NCBI GenBank assembly: GCA_964440655.1
Contig: CAYTTA010000003.1
Location: forward strand, 50,231-114,230
DNA: 64,000 nt
DNA from: CAYTTA01 sp964440655
GTDB lineage: Bacteria; Bacteroidota; Rhodothermia; Balneolales; Balneolaceae
Reading direction: 5' to 3'
Position 1 is the stretch's first letter, and the number at the start of each line of letters is the position of its first letter. A program made the translations under genes and the position numbers. Of the stretch, positions 37,101 to 46,708 are shown piece by piece. The notes below the pieces were generated by a model. That model had not been told where the DNA came from. It worked only from the letters and a program-made list of their open reading frames with translations, and did no database searches.

Positions 37101-38876
37101 TTAGCGGATCAGCCGGTGACGATTGTCCCGTATCCGGGCATCCTCCTTCAACTGATCGATCAGAACCTCGCTGAAGAGCATGAACTTCAGCTGCTCCATC
37201 TCCTGGGAGAGCTGACGGCGCTGTTCGTCGCTCATCTCGCTGGCATCGGAACGGTTCATCTCATCGACCTCAATCACAAATGCGGCGTTATTGCCTTCCA
37301 GAACTCCGGAGCGTTCCCCTTCCGAAAGGCCGAACACCGCACCGATAATGCCCGGTTCACGGCCGGCGCCGGGAATGGTTGCTCCACCCCACCGTACATT
37401 CCCGGCGGTCTGAACTTCCTGACCCGCCGCTTCAGCCAGTGCGTCAAGGGTGGCATTCGCTCTCAGCAGCTCTTCCGCTCTCTGAACGGTCATCTCGACT
37501 CTCTTCCTGCCGCGCAGGGTATTCTCAATCTGGTTGCGCACCTCTTCCATGGGGCGCGGTCCTGCTGGAATCTCATCGGTAAGTTGAACCACCAGGAACC
37601 GGTCACTCAATTCAATCTCTTCCGAGATGGAACCCGGACGCATGCGTTCCAGTTCACTCAGCAGTGCACGGGCTTCGCCGATTCCCGGAACAAACGGCAT
37701 ACCCTCCGTCGCGGTGGCCGAGTGGATCTCCATTGTATTCCGGGCCGCTTCGGAATCGAATCCCTCCTCCCGGGCAAAGAAGCTGAAATCGTTCGCCTGC
37801 TCGGCCAGACGGTCGATGGTAGCGATCGGGTCGGGCTCTACAGGAAGAGCCAGGACTGCAAACTTCACCTCTCCATTCCGCTCATCCACTTTCCGGAAAA
37901 GGTGCGGGACTCCTCCGATCATCTCGACGTCACTCACTTCCCCTGCATCCAGCGCCAGAACCGTCCTGTATTCCTCGCGGATGTCATCCGCAGCAATGAA
38001 CTGATCGGAATAGCCGGTCAGAGACTGGTTACGGATAAGGAAGCTCGCAAGCTCCGCGGGGTCGGTCTCGCGGAACTCATCAGCCAGCTCTTCCAGATCC
38101 TGGATGGCGCGAAGGGTGTCCTCCCTTGTGGGGATCTTCTCAAAGGAGACATAACGGAAATGCCAGGTCCTCTCACGCTGGAACTCATCACGGTTCCGGT
38201 TGTAGTAGTCGCTGATTTCCTGATCCGTCACCGTGATCTCACTCTCCGCCACATCGCTGTAGGGCAGCCGGACAAAGCGGATATCGGCATAGCTGTTGGC
38301 CCGCTCATAGGCACGCTCAACCTCCAGCCCGCCCACCCGCAGAGAGGAGAAGATGAAGTTGGATAGTTTCTGCTGCTGACGGGACTGCCGGAGCTGCTGC
38401 TCGATCATGACCCAGATCGGTTCGTTTTCGGGAGCCTCCACCGCCGCCTGAAGGGCGATCCGGTCAAGGTTCCCCTCCTCATCCTGGAATTGCTGGAGAA
38501 TGAAGGGATCGGGATTCTCGCCCAGAATCATGTTTACCAGCTCCTCGTCGGAGACCGTTATGCCCAGCTCGTTCATCTTCTGGGAGATGAGCCGTTCGGC
38601 AACCAGATCCTCCCACGCCTGCTCTTCATAGAGAGCCCGCATGTCCGCAGTATTCGGCAGATTCTGCTGGCTGTACTGGTCCGCATAGTAACTTACACGG
38701 CTGTTGTACTCCTCCAGGGAGATCGCGTCTCCATTCACGGTGCCCACCGTGGCCGGACCGCCGGCCATCACATCAAATACCTGCGTATCCTGGAGCACCC
38801 ATAAAATCCCGAACGAGAAGATCAGCACCCACAACACGATCGGTGTGCTGCTTCTCAGCTTTTCCATTACACCCAT
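37101..38876 (-). CDS. PpiD/SurA-like membrane-anchored periplasmic chaperone
   Basis: 591 residues from ATG 38876 (MGVMEKLRSSTPIVLW); the longer frame upstream is not supported. One N-terminal membrane helix (PIVLWVLIFSFGILWVL) is followed by a SurA N-terminal-type helical region (YNSRVSYYADQYS to NMILGENPDPF) and one parvulin-like rotamase region in the middle (about 255-380). The second rotamase-like domain seems degenerate. Such proteins fold outer-membrane proteins as they leave the Sec translocon. It is followed by a terminator and is not coupled with the mla genes. Confidence 0.85.
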   Translation of the reverse strand: MGVMEKLRSSTPIVLWVLIFSFGILWVLQDTQVFDVMAGGPATVGTVNGDAISLEEYNSRVSYYADQYSQQNLPNTADMRALYEEQAWEDLVAERLISQKMNELGITVSDEELVNMILGENPDPFILQQFQDEEGNLDRIALQAAVEAPENEPIWVMIEQQLRQSRQQQKLSNFIFSSLRVGGLEVERAYERANSYADIRFVRLPYSDVAESEITVTDQEISDYYNRNRDEFQRERTWHFRYVSFEKIPTREDTLRAIQDLEELADEFRETDPAELASFLIRNQSLTGYSDQFIAADDIREEYRTVLALDAGEVSDVEMIGGVPHLFRKVDERNGEVKFAVLALPVEPDPIATIDRLAEQANDFSFFAREEGFDSEAARNTMEIHSATATEGMPFVPGIGEARALLSELERMRPGSISEEIELSDRFLVVQLTDEIPAGPRPMEEVRNQIENTLRGRKRVEMTVQRAEELLRANATLDALAEAAGQEVQTAGNVRWGGATIPGAGREPGIIGAVFGLSEGERSGVLEGNNAAFVIEVDEMNRSDASEMSDEQRRQLSQEMEQLKFMLFSEVLIDQLKEDARIRDNRHRLIR

Positions 38877-39054
38877 GACAGAACTTTTCAAACAACGTGA
38901 ATGATTGGCCGGCACGGTTGCGGCTCCGGCTCGGAAAGTCGTAGCACAGCTGGTGCGATGACCGGCTATAAACAGCAAAATATACAGGAACAGGGTGCGA
39001 ACCGCAACGACAAGAGAGGGAGAGAATCCTCAAACAAGTGCCGAAAACAGTACC

Positions 39055-39972
39055 CTAGAAGATCTCAAGCAGGTTCATGTGGCGGAGGAACCGGCCCGGA
39101 TTTTCATTCAGACTCCGGAGCACATTTTTCAGTTCTACCGACAGGCTGTCCACATTCTCATAAAGTGAGGAATCGTTCACCAGCTTTCCGATCGTCCCCT
39201 CTCCCTGATTGATTTTGGCAAGAATCTCGTTCAGCTCCCCAATCGACCGGTCCATGCCCCGGCCAAGGGATTCAAGTTCCCTGGCGGACCGGTCCAGACT
39301 GGCTAGAAGGGAGTCGGTCCTGGCATCGGATGAGAGTGAATCGAGACGGCTCATCACCCGGTTCAGGGAGTGGATCGCCTCTTCAATCTCACCTCTTTTT
39401 GAGGTGAGCACTCCCGAGGCCGCGGCAGTGGTGGATTCGAGATTCCGCAGCGTCTGGCCGAGAGCCCTTGAGCTCTCCTCATCGAGTGTCCGGTTCAGCT
39501 GGGAAAGGAAGAGGTTCAGCTCTTCGATCGTTTCAGCCACACTACCGCTCAGTTCCGCACTGCGGGAACCAAGATCCTCCATCAGGGTCCCCACATAGGC
39601 GCCGGAGAGTGAATCCCCGTGAGAGACCATCCGGCCGGAGGTTCCCCGCCGGATCTCGATCGACTTTTCGTCCAGCAGGCCCGAGGCGGTAAGCCGGGCA
39701 ACCGAATCGTCCGGGATACGGACATCGGTATCAATACCCAGCACGACCCTTACCCGGTAATCATCGGTGAGATCCATCCCCTTCACCGATCCGATCTTCA
39801 GCCCGTTCATGTAGACGATGTTTCCCACACTGAGGCCGTCCACCCGGTCAAAGGTGGTGGTTACTTCCAGCGGATCCCGAAAAAGGGGGATGTCACTCAT
39901 AAACCGGAGTCCAAGATATCCGGTAATCACTGCCAGTATTACGGTCAGCCCGATTTTAAACTCGTTTGTCAT
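39055..39972 (-). CDS. mlaD: MlaD-type MCE-domain lipid-transport protein
   Basis: 305 residues. One N-terminal membrane helix (FKIGLTVILAVITGYLGLRF) is followed by an MCE domain (about 35-115; YMNGLKIGSVKGMDLTDDYR and SARLTASGLLDEKSIEI-like segments). The C-terminal 190 residues are helical and coiled-coil, long for a simple MlaD. MlaD forms a ring that carries phospholipid between the membranes. The start overlaps the end of mlaF by 4 bp. No mlaB, mlaC or mlaA is nearby. Confidence 0.9.
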   Translation of the reverse strand: MTNEFKIGLTVILAVITGYLGLRFMSDIPLFRDPLEVTTTFDRVDGLSVGNIVYMNGLKIGSVKGMDLTDDYRVRVVLGIDTDVRIPDDSVARLTASGLLDEKSIEIRRGTSGRMVSHGDSLSGAYVGTLMEDLGSRSAELSGSVAETIEELNLFLSQLNRTLDEESSRALGQTLRNLESTTAAASGVLTSKRGEIEEAIHSLNRVMSRLDSLSSDARTDSLLASLDRSARELESLGRGMDRSIGELNEILAKINQGEGTIGKLVNDSSLYENVDSLSVELKNVLRSLNENPGRFLRHMNLLEIF

Positions 39973-40739
39973 TCCTGATCGGTTCCTGTTTCGATTCCCT
40001 GTGGTCTGAGCTGATATTCACTGGCAGAGACGAACCGGATCAGCTCCTCATGGTCGGCCCGGCGCATCTCGTCGATTGTGCCGTACCAACTTAACCGGCG
40101 CTGGTCCAGAAATGCAACCCGGTCCGCCACCTCCAGAACACTGTGCATGTCGTGTGTGATCACCACGGAGGTGATGTTCAGCGTTTGGCCCATGGCCACA
40201 ATGATTTTGTTGATTTCATCGGCTGTTTCGGGATCCAGACCGGAGGTGGGCTCATCATACATCAGATACCTCGGCCGCAGGATCATCGCCCGGGCCAGTC
40301 CGACCCGCTTCCTCATCCCGCCCGAGAGCTCGGAGGTGGGTTTGTCGGCCGCATGCTCCAGACCCACCATGGCCAGCGCCTCAAAGACATTCCTCCGGAT
40401 CTCCGTCTCGGTCTGTCTGGTGAAGTAGCGCAGAGGAAACGCCACATTTTCGAACGTATTGATGGAATCGAAGAGTGCCGCACCCTGGAACATCACCCCG
40501 AAACGCTGCCGAAGCTTCCGGAGGGTAACGTAATCCTGCCTGTGGATGTTCACTCCGTCGATGAGCACCTCCCCCTCATCCGGAATCATCAGGGCGTTGA
40601 TGTGCTTCATCAGGACCGACTTGCCGCACCCGGACCGGCCGATGATCGCAACAGTCTCTCCATCCTCGATCGTGAAGGAGACATTCTCCCAGACAAGCTG
40701 GTTTCCAAACGATTTTTTCAGGTTCCGGATCTCAATCAT
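39969..40739 (-). CDS. mlaF: MlaF-type ABC transporter ATPase
   Basis: 256 residues. Walker A GRSGCGKS (34-41), signature LSGGMRKR, Walker B YLMYDEPTSGLDPET and the switch His TSVVITHDMHS are all present. It powers phospholipid movement through the MlaFEDB complex. It lies between mlaE and mlaD, with a 19-bp gap to mlaE. Confidence 0.95.
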   Translation of the reverse strand: MIEIRNLKKSFGNQLVWENVSFTIEDGETVAIIGRSGCGKSVLMKHINALMIPDEGEVLIDGVNIHRQDYVTLRKLRQRFGVMFQGAALFDSINTFENVAFPLRYFTRQTETEIRRNVFEALAMVGLEHAADKPTSELSGGMRKRVGLARAMILRPRYLMYDEPTSGLDPETADEINKIIVAMGQTLNITSVVITHDMHSVLEVADRVAFLDQRRLSWYGTIDEMRRADHEELIRFVSASEYQLRPQGIETGTDQE

Positions 40740-40758
40740 CGGGCGGCTGATTCATCGA

Positions 40759-41496
40759 TTAGAGAAGAAGGGATGCCAGGATGAAATCGGCCAGGAGCAC
40801 ATACATACATCCGAGGACGGTGGCCTGGGTGGTGCTCCTTCCGACCCCTTCGGCACCGCCGCTGGCAAAGTAGCCCTTGTAGCAGGCGATGGAGGTGATG
40901 ACAAATCCGAAAACGAAGGATTTCACAAATCCGAAGAGTACGTTCCACGGCACAAAGTACATCTGTGCCCCTTTCAGAAATTCCGAACCCGGTACCGCGC
41001 CGGTGAGGATCCCCGCCACCAGTCCTCCGCCGACCCCGAAAACCGATGCCACGATATAGAGTACCGGGAACATGAAGAGACCGGAGAGAACACGGGGCAC
41101 CACCAGGAAAGAGACCGAGTTGAAGCCCATCGACTCGAGGGCGTCCACCTGCTCGCTCACCTTCATCGTTCCGAGTTCGGTCGCCATCCTTGCCCCCACC
41201 TTCCCCGCCAGAACAAGACTGGAGATGACCGCGGCAAGCTCGATCAGGATCGATTCCGATACAATGGCACCGATGGTGGAGAGCGGGATGATGGAGAGCT
41301 CCAGCTGGTAGGCGGTCTGGATGGTCATCACCGCACCGGTGAAGACTCCCGTCAGCGTGATGATGCCGAGAGAGTCATACCCCACCTTGACCAGTTCATT
41401 TACCAGGTTTGCCCGGTAGGTATGGAACTCGGTGGAAGAACGCAGGGCCTGATAGAGCAGCGTGCTGTATTTTCCCAGTTCCTGTAGTGCATGCAT
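40759..41496 (-). CDS. mlaE: MlaE-type ABC transporter permease
   Basis: 245 residues from ATG 41496 (MHALQELGK); an in-frame TTG at 41502 is less likely. It has four to five membrane helices and the conserved family segments LTGVFTGAVMTIQTAYQLE, GKVGARMATELGTMKVSEQ and GGLVAGILTGAVPG. It forms the membrane core of the lipid ABC system with mlaF and mlaD. First gene of the mlaEFD set. Confidence 0.93.
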   Translation of the reverse strand: MHALQELGKYSTLLYQALRSSTEFHTYRANLVNELVKVGYDSLGIITLTGVFTGAVMTIQTAYQLELSIIPLSTIGAIVSESILIELAAVISSLVLAGKVGARMATELGTMKVSEQVDALESMGFNSVSFLVVPRVLSGLFMFPVLYIVASVFGVGGGLVAGILTGAVPGSEFLKGAQMYFVPWNVLFGFVKSFVFGFVITSIACYKGYFASGGAEGVGRSTTQATVLGCMYVLLADFILASLLL

Positions 41497-41626
41497 AGGC
41501 AATGATTTTCAACCCGACAAATTACAAAAGTTTTCCTCCAGATGTAGGACGCCTTTCCCCGGACAGGAGTTGGAAAATTCTCTATATTTCGCATGAATTT
41601 TCCCGTTCTGACCAGACCTGAAATCT

Positions 41627-42817
41627 ATGATTCGATATCTCACGGCCGGGGAGTCCCACGGACCGGAACTGACTGGAATTGTTGAAGGGATCCCTGCAGG
41701 TGTTCCCATTACGGAGGATGAGATAGCGCACCAGCTGGCCCGCCGCCAGCAGGGGTATGGCCGGGGAGGGCGGATGGCTTTCGAAAAAGACCGTGCGGAG
41801 ATCACCGGCGGCGTGCGTTTCGGGAAGACCATGGGATCTCCGATCTCCCTGAAAATGACCAATCTTGCCTATCACCGGGACAAGAGCAACTGGCCGGTGG
41901 TGATGAGCCGGGAAGAGACCGGCGAAGAGGTGGAACCGATCACCCTCTCCCGCCCCGGTCACGCCGATCTTGTGGGGGTGCAGAAGTATCGTTTTGATGA
42001 CATCCGGCCGGTGATCGAACGCTCCAGCGCCCGCGAGACAGCCATGAGAGTGGCCTGTTGCGCCATCTCCCGGCTCTTCCTCCGTCAGCTGGGTATCCAG
42101 ATCGGCGCGCACGTCATCCGGATCGGCTCGGTCGGTTACTCCGACTGGGAACAGGTGCGGGAGGTTGCAGATCCGCTGGCAGACGGAGGGGCCGAGCAGA
42201 TCTGCCTGCGGGCGGACGAATCGGATGTCCGCTGTCTGGACGAGGAGCTCGGCGAACAGATGCGGGAGGAGATCAAGCTCCGGCGAAAAGAGGGATCTTC
42301 CCTTGGCGGGATCTATGAGATCATCGTCACCGGACTGCCTGCGGGACTTGGCAGCTATGTTCATTGGGACAGAAAAATCGACGGACTGCTCGCCCAGGCC
42401 ATTATGGGTACGCAGGCGATGAAGGGGGTGGAGATCGGACTCGGTTTCGAGGCCGGACACCGCTCCGGTCACGATGTCCATGATGAGATCGTCCTTGAGG
42501 AGGAGCGCTTCGTACGCCGTACAAACCGGGCCGGAGGGGTCGAGGGGGGAGTCACCACCGGGATGCCGCTTATCATCCGCGGCGTGATGAAACCGATTCC
42601 CACCATGCTCAAGCCACTCCGGACGGTCGATCTGGTAACCGGCGAGGAGCAGGAGACCCGGTATGAGCGTTCTGATGTCTGTGCTCTGCCGCGGGCCATC
42701 GTTGTGGTGGAGAATGTGATCGCACCCGTTCTTGCCAACGCCTTTCTGGAAAAGTATGGCGGGGATTCTCTCGAAGAGATTCTGGAGAGATATCCGGCCG
42801 GACGGGACGGCAGGTAA
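41627..42817 (+). CDS. aroC: chorismate synthase
   Basis: 396 residues. Signatures include LTAGESHGPELTGIVEG at the N-terminus, GRGGRMAFEKDRAEITGGVRFGKT, RPGHADLVG, RSSARETAMRVA and the C-terminal ALPRAIVVVENVIAPVLA. It makes chorismate from EPSP using reduced FMN. It is divergent from mlaE and overlaps the next TPR gene by one base (TAATG). Confidence 0.97.
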   Translation: MIRYLTAGESHGPELTGIVEGIPAGVPITEDEIAHQLARRQQGYGRGGRMAFEKDRAEITGGVRFGKTMGSPISLKMTNLAYHRDKSNWPVVMSREETGEEVEPITLSRPGHADLVGVQKYRFDDIRPVIERSSARETAMRVACCAISRLFLRQLGIQIGAHVIRIGSVGYSDWEQVREVADPLADGGAEQICLRADESDVRCLDEELGEQMREEIKLRRKEGSSLGGIYEIIVTGLPAGLGSYVHWDRKIDGLLAQAIMGTQAMKGVEIGLGFEAGHRSGHDVHDEIVLEEERFVRRTNRAGGVEGGVTTGMPLIIRGVMKPIPTMLKPLRTVDLVTGEEQETRYERSDVCALPRAIVVVENVIAPVLANAFLEKYGGDSLEEILERYPAGRDGR

Positions 42818-43155
42818 TGAGCGGCAACTCAAAAAACATAGAGCGACTGGCACGGTTTGTCCGGGAGAACCCCGGCGACTCGTTCTCCAAATTTGCACTC
42901 GCTCTGGAGCTGCTCAAAATCGGCGAGGAACAAAAAGCGCTGATCCTGTTTGAATCCATACGGAAGAGTGATCCAGACTACCTCGGGACCTATTACCACC
43001 TTGGAAAACTCTACCAGCAGCTGGGAAGAAGAGAAGATGCCGAACACTGTTTCCTTGCGGGTATGGATCTTGCTTCACAGAAAGAGGACCACCACACGCG
43101 ATCGGAATTGACGGAAGCCCTGGAACAGCTCAGGGAGGAGACACATGACGACTGA
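42817..43155 (+). CDS. small TPR protein
   Basis: 112 residues. Two to three tetratricopeptide helices are visible: SFSKFALALELLKIGEEQKAL, DYLGTYYHLGKLYQQLGRRED and AEHCFLAGMDLA. TPRs bind partner proteins. It is translationally coupled to aroC (TAATG) and overlaps the LysM gene by 11 bp. Soluble, no signal peptide. Partner unknown. Confidence 0.85.
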   Translation: MSGNSKNIERLARFVRENPGDSFSKFALALELLKIGEEQKALILFESIRKSDPDYLGTYYHLGKLYQQLGRREDAEHCFLAGMDLASQKEDHHTRSELTEALEQLREETHDD

Positions 43156-44224
43156 CGCGATACATTCCTGTGACCGAAGAGGATTCCCCCGGATCTTTAT
43201 CATCGGACTGCTGTTTTTCACCGCGGGAGTCCTGCTCCATCCGGACCCGATTCATGCCCGGAATCCGGGATTTCAACCGGGAATTCCCGAAGTTTCACAA
43301 GAGGCGGTCCGCCACACCGTCGCCGCCGGCGAGACCCTCTACTCCATCAGCCGCCGGTACGGTGTCACGATTGCCGAGATCCAGCAGTGGAACAGCCTGG
43401 AAGGCACTCTCCTCTCGGCCGGACAGGAGCTGATCATCTATACCGGAAACACACCCGCACCGGAGAGAATCCCGGCTCCGGAGCAACAGACCCCCCGGGA
43501 GAATGAAATCCCTGCCCGGTCGATCGTCTCCGCTCCTACCTCCGCCAACACCTGGTACACTGTCCGGAGCGGGGACACACTCACCCGGATCGCCCGTGAA
43601 CACAACATGAGTACCGAGGAGCTGCGACGGCTGAACAGCATTCAGGGAGATCTCATCTCTGTCGGGCAACGGCTGATCGTTCGCAGTACGCGCAACACAC
43701 CGGTGGTCGATGAGGAGTACCGCGACTCCACACCCCAGGGGCGGTTCATACTCTATCGCCCTCAGCGGGGAGAGTCGTTCCAGGAGATTCTCCGCCGTTT
43801 CTCCATGTCTGCCGAGGAGATGGAAGCTCTCAATCCCGGAATTGACCTGAACAACCGTCCCCCTGCCGAGATGACCGTTTTGCTTCCCCCCGACCGCACT
43901 TTCCCCAACCCCTACCGGGTCGACGCGGGTCTTCGCGATCTGGGTTCGGTTCCGGCCACCGTTTATGACGACCGGATCACCGCTCTCACCACAACCAGCG
44001 GAGAGCTCTACAACCCTTCCCAGCTCACCGCGGCACACGCCAACATCGCACTGGGAACCGTCGTGTTTGTTGAAAATCCTGAAAACGGCAGGGGCGTCCA
44101 TGTCAAGGTGAACGACCGTTTCTCCGGAAACGGAATACGGCTGTCGAGAAAAGCTTTTGAGATGCTGGGCTTCCACTCCGCTGTGGGAGCGCCCACGGCG
44201 GTTATTTATCAGGAAGAACCGTAG
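43145..44224 (+). CDS. exported three-LysM protein with a C-terminal RlpA-like double-psi beta-barrel
   Basis: 359 residues. After a leader (IFIIGLLFFTAGVLL) come LysM modules at about 58-100 (HTVAAGETLYSISRRYGVTI), 136-180 (YTVRSGDTLTRIAREHNMST) and a more degenerate one at 205-250 (YRPQRGESFQEILRRFSMS). The C-terminus (about 265-355) resembles the RlpA double-psi fold: ASTYDDRITALTTT-like and VFVENPENGRGVHVKVNDR. It likely binds peptidoglycan and may cleave or shape denuded glycans at the septum; catalytic residues cannot be proven. It overlaps the upstream TPR gene, so they may act together. Confidence 0.83.
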   Translation: MTTDAIHSCDRRGFPRIFIIGLLFFTAGVLLHPDPIHARNPGFQPGIPEVSQEAVRHTVAAGETLYSISRRYGVTIAEIQQWNSLEGTLLSAGQELIIYTGNTPAPERIPAPEQQTPRENEIPARSIVSAPTSANTWYTVRSGDTLTRIAREHNMSTEELRRLNSIQGDLISVGQRLIVRSTRNTPVVDEEYRDSTPQGRFILYRPQRGESFQEILRRFSMSAEEMEALNPGIDLNNRPPAEMTVLLPPDRTFPNPYRVDAGLRDLGSVPATVYDDRITALTTTSGELYNPSQLTAAHANIALGTVVFVENPENGRGVHVKVNDRFSGNGIRLSRKAFEMLGFHSAVGAPTAVIYQEEP

Positions 44225-44583
44225 CAGTCAGTGAACGGATAGAGGCAACTTCATTTTTTTCCGGCATTTGCTTGCCGAACCCGCATTTCTTGGTTAAGTT
44301 ATTTCTGGGTTTTGGGATGGAAGTGGAGACCCGCAGATGCGGAAAGCTGATGCGGGAAACAAAACCGCGAGAGAGTTCTATCAGTACAGTAGAGTAGAGT
44401 CGAGAGATTGATCGTTGTCCTGCCCTGCAAAGTTCGCATCGCAGATGTCCCCCGCAGCGGGAACTTCTTTGAGTTGAGAGACTTGACAGAAAGAGAGAAG
44501 CAACTGCTGAGAGACCGACGAGTACCATCGGCTTGACAGGCTACTGTTTTGCAACGCATAACAAAAAAGCCAAAGCAATCGGG
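44225..44583. other. intergenic region before the ECF sigma gene
   Basis: 359 bp with no clear gene. It contains a hairpin CCGGCATTTGCTTGCCG near 44260 without a following T run on the plus strand, and a TTGACA at 44483 that lacks a well spaced -10. I see no supported promoter. Confidence 0.35.
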
Positions 44584-45156
44584 ATGGCAGAGTTGACAAA
44601 AAAAGAGATTCGAAAGCAGAAGGACTTCACCGAAGAGATCATCCCGCATCTGGATGCCCTTTACAACTTCGCGTTACGGCTTACGGCCGATCCCATCGAC
44701 GCGGAGGATCTGGTACAGGATACGATCGTAAAGTCCTACCGTTTTTTCAGCTCCTATGAAAAAGGAACCAATGCCAAGGCCTGGCTGTTCCGGATCCTCA
44801 AAAATTCCTACATCAACAACTATCGAAAGAATTCCAAAAAGCCGCAGCAGGTCGACTACGATGAAGTAGCAACCTTTTACGAGACGGTCCGGGCTGAACG
44901 GACCGATACGTCCGATCTGGAAAACAAGATGTTCCGGGAACTGATGGACGATGATGTGACCGGCGCCCTGGAGGACCTTCCGGAGGATTTCCGGATTGTG
45001 GTGCTTCTCTGTGATGTGGAGGGCTTCACCTATGAAGAGATCGCCAACATGCTTGACGTGCCGATCGGCACCATCCGCTCTCGGCTTCACAGGGGCAGAA
45101 ACCTCCTCAAGGCGAGGCTCATGATCTATGCCCGGAAAAGGGGTTTCGTAAGCTGA
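44584..45156 (+). CDS. ECF-type RNA polymerase sigma factor
   Basis: 190 residues from ATG 44584 (MAELTKKEI). Region 2: ALRLTADPIDAEDLVQDTIV and AKAWLFRILKNSYINNYRK. Region 4: LEDLPEDFRIVVLL, FTYEEIANMLDVPIGTIRSR and LHRGRNLLKARL, a complete helix-turn-helix. No anti-sigma factor lies next to it. Its 3' end overlaps the 3' end of the convergent histidine kinase gene by 31 bp. A SigP-like link to T9SS control is possible but unproven. Confidence 0.9.
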   Translation: MAELTKKEIRKQKDFTEEIIPHLDALYNFALRLTADPIDAEDLVQDTIVKSYRFFSSYEKGTNAKAWLFRILKNSYINNYRKNSKKPQQVDYDEVATFYETVRAERTDTSDLENKMFRELMDDDVTGALEDLPEDFRIVVLLCDVEGFTYEEIANMLDVPIGTIRSRLHRGRNLLKARLMIYARKRGFVS

Positions 45157-46463
45157 AACCGTCTCTTTACCGGCTCCATCGATTCTTGGATCGCCTTCAG
45201 TGTGATCCGCATGGTGGTGCCTTTTCCGGGTTCGGAGTGATAGACTTCGATCCTTCCCTTGTGGTAATCCTCGATAATGCGGCGGGTAAGACTCAACCCC
45301 AGCCCCCACCCCCTTTTCTTCGTACTGAAACCCGGCTTGAAGACATCGTTCAGATATTTTCGTTCGATGCCGCCGCCGGAGTCCTGAATGTCGATACAGA
45401 CTTCATTTTCAATCTGATGGGCCCGGATCGCCACAAATGCCCCGTCCTCATGCTCCCGGATGGCATCTATCGCGTTTTTAATCAGATTCTCCAGTGCCCA
45501 GTGAAACAGTTCCGGATTGACCCGGACTCTTGCCCGGGTTGAGACCGATTTTTTCACTTCCACCTGGCGGCCCAGCCGGGGCAGCCGGCTCTCCATGTAG
45601 TGGATCACCTGATCCACCATCGGCTCCAGACGCACCTCTTTGAGCTCCGGTTCGGAACCGATCTTGTTGAACCTCTCGGCCACCCCTTTCAGACGCTTTA
45701 TATCGCTTTCAATCTCATGGATGATGGCGGCCGTCTCTTCATCCTCCGGTGAGTGGTCTTTCAAAAGCTGCACCCATCCGAAAAGACTCGAGATCGGCGT
45801 CCCCAGCTGGTGGGCCGCCTCCTTGGCCATCCCCACCCAGAGATTGGACTGTTCGGAACGGGTGATGCTCCGGTAGGTCACATATCCGATCCCCAGGAGC
45901 AGTGCCAGCAGGCCGATCTGGAAATAGGGGAAAAACTTGAGGTATTGCACCGTCTGGCTGTCCCCGTAATAGACATACTGTGTCTGCCGCATCCGCCCGT
46001 CACCGATCTGTATCTCGATGGGCGGGTGCATCGCCCCGAACACTTCGATCAGGTTCCTGTCGAGATCTTCATCGGAGAGAAGACTGGCAAAGAGAATCTC
46101 TCCCTCTTCATTGACCACGATGGAGGGTACCCGGAAACGGTCCCCCAGAACCAGATTTTCGGTCACGAAATCGAAAGAGGATTTTACCCTCTCCACCTCC
46201 TCGATCATCCGGATCACACTGTCGGGCACCTCCGGAATGGTGGAGAGAATCCGAAGCGACCGGTTCAGGTTCGTAATGACCTGTTCATGGAAAGGCTGGC
46301 TGTTGAATTCGATCGCCTTGGCCCAGAGCTGAACATCCGACCCCTCCCTTTCATGGATCGATTCTATCAGGTACTGGTTGTAGGCATAGGATCCCGCCCC
46401 CAGGGCGATCAGGGAGAGCACCAGGATCACCTTGATCCGGCTTACAGAGAGATAGAGTTGCAT
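45126..46463 (-). CDS. membrane sensor histidine kinase
   Basis: 445 residues. Two membrane helices (KVILVLSLIALGAGSYAY; FFPYFQIGLLALLLGIGYVTY) enclose a periplasmic sensor region of about 150 residues. The H-box is KEAAHQLGTPISSLFGW (His218). The ATPase has N-box ALENLIKNAIDAI, G1 DSGGGIERK and G2 GWGLGLSLTRRII. The AHQLGTPxSSL form is common in Bacteroidota kinases, including those thought to partner PorX. There is no adjacent response regulator. It overlaps the sigma factor tail to tail. Confidence 0.92.
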   Translation of the reverse strand: MQLYLSVSRIKVILVLSLIALGAGSYAYNQYLIESIHEREGSDVQLWAKAIEFNSQPFHEQVITNLNRSLRILSTIPEVPDSVIRMIEEVERVKSSFDFVTENLVLGDRFRVPSIVVNEEGEILFASLLSDEDLDRNLIEVFGAMHPPIEIQIGDGRMRQTQYVYYGDSQTVQYLKFFPYFQIGLLALLLGIGYVTYRSITRSEQSNLWVGMAKEAAHQLGTPISSLFGWVQLLKDHSPEDEETAAIIHEIESDIKRLKGVAERFNKIGSEPELKEVRLEPMVDQVIHYMESRLPRLGRQVEVKKSVSTRARVRVNPELFHWALENLIKNAIDAIREHEDGAFVAIRAHQIENEVCIDIQDSGGGIERKYLNDVFKPGFSTKKRGWGLGLSLTRRIIEDYHKGRIEVYHSEPGKGTTMRITLKAIQESMEPVKRRFQLTKPLFRA

Positions 46464-46558
46464 GTCATCCTGTTTTTGGTCGGCTGATCAACGAAATATC
46501 CAAAAAAACAGGATGAGGTCCATCCGGCTTGTGCAGCAGCTTTGGCAGGAGTGAAGAA

Positions 46559-46598
46559 AACCCTGATCCGGGGGTTTCATGCCGGATCAGGGTTCCAA
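46559..46598 (-). terminator. Rho-independent terminator of the tig-clpP-clpX unit
   Basis: Perfect 13-bp inverted repeat AACCCTGATCCGG / CCGGATCAGGGTT (46559-46571 and 46582-46594). On the minus strand it is followed by TTTTCTTC. It lies about 115 nt beyond the clpX stop. Confidence 0.75.
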
Positions 46599-46635
46599 AG
46601 ATTCAGGCTGGAGTGCCGTGGAAATGACGCAGATT

Positions 46636-46683
46636 GAATGGCCTGCAATGGGAATGGCCTGCAGTGTGTATCGCCTGCAGTGG
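46636..46683. repeat. three 16-bp tandem repeats
   Basis: GAATGGCCTGCAATGG, GAATGGCCTGCAGTGT and GTATCGCCTGCAGTGG lie head to tail in the 3' untranslated part of the clp unit, between clpX and its terminator. Confidence 0.75.
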
Positions 46684-46708
46684 CTTGCGGAGAAACAGTG
46701 CTGCCGGA

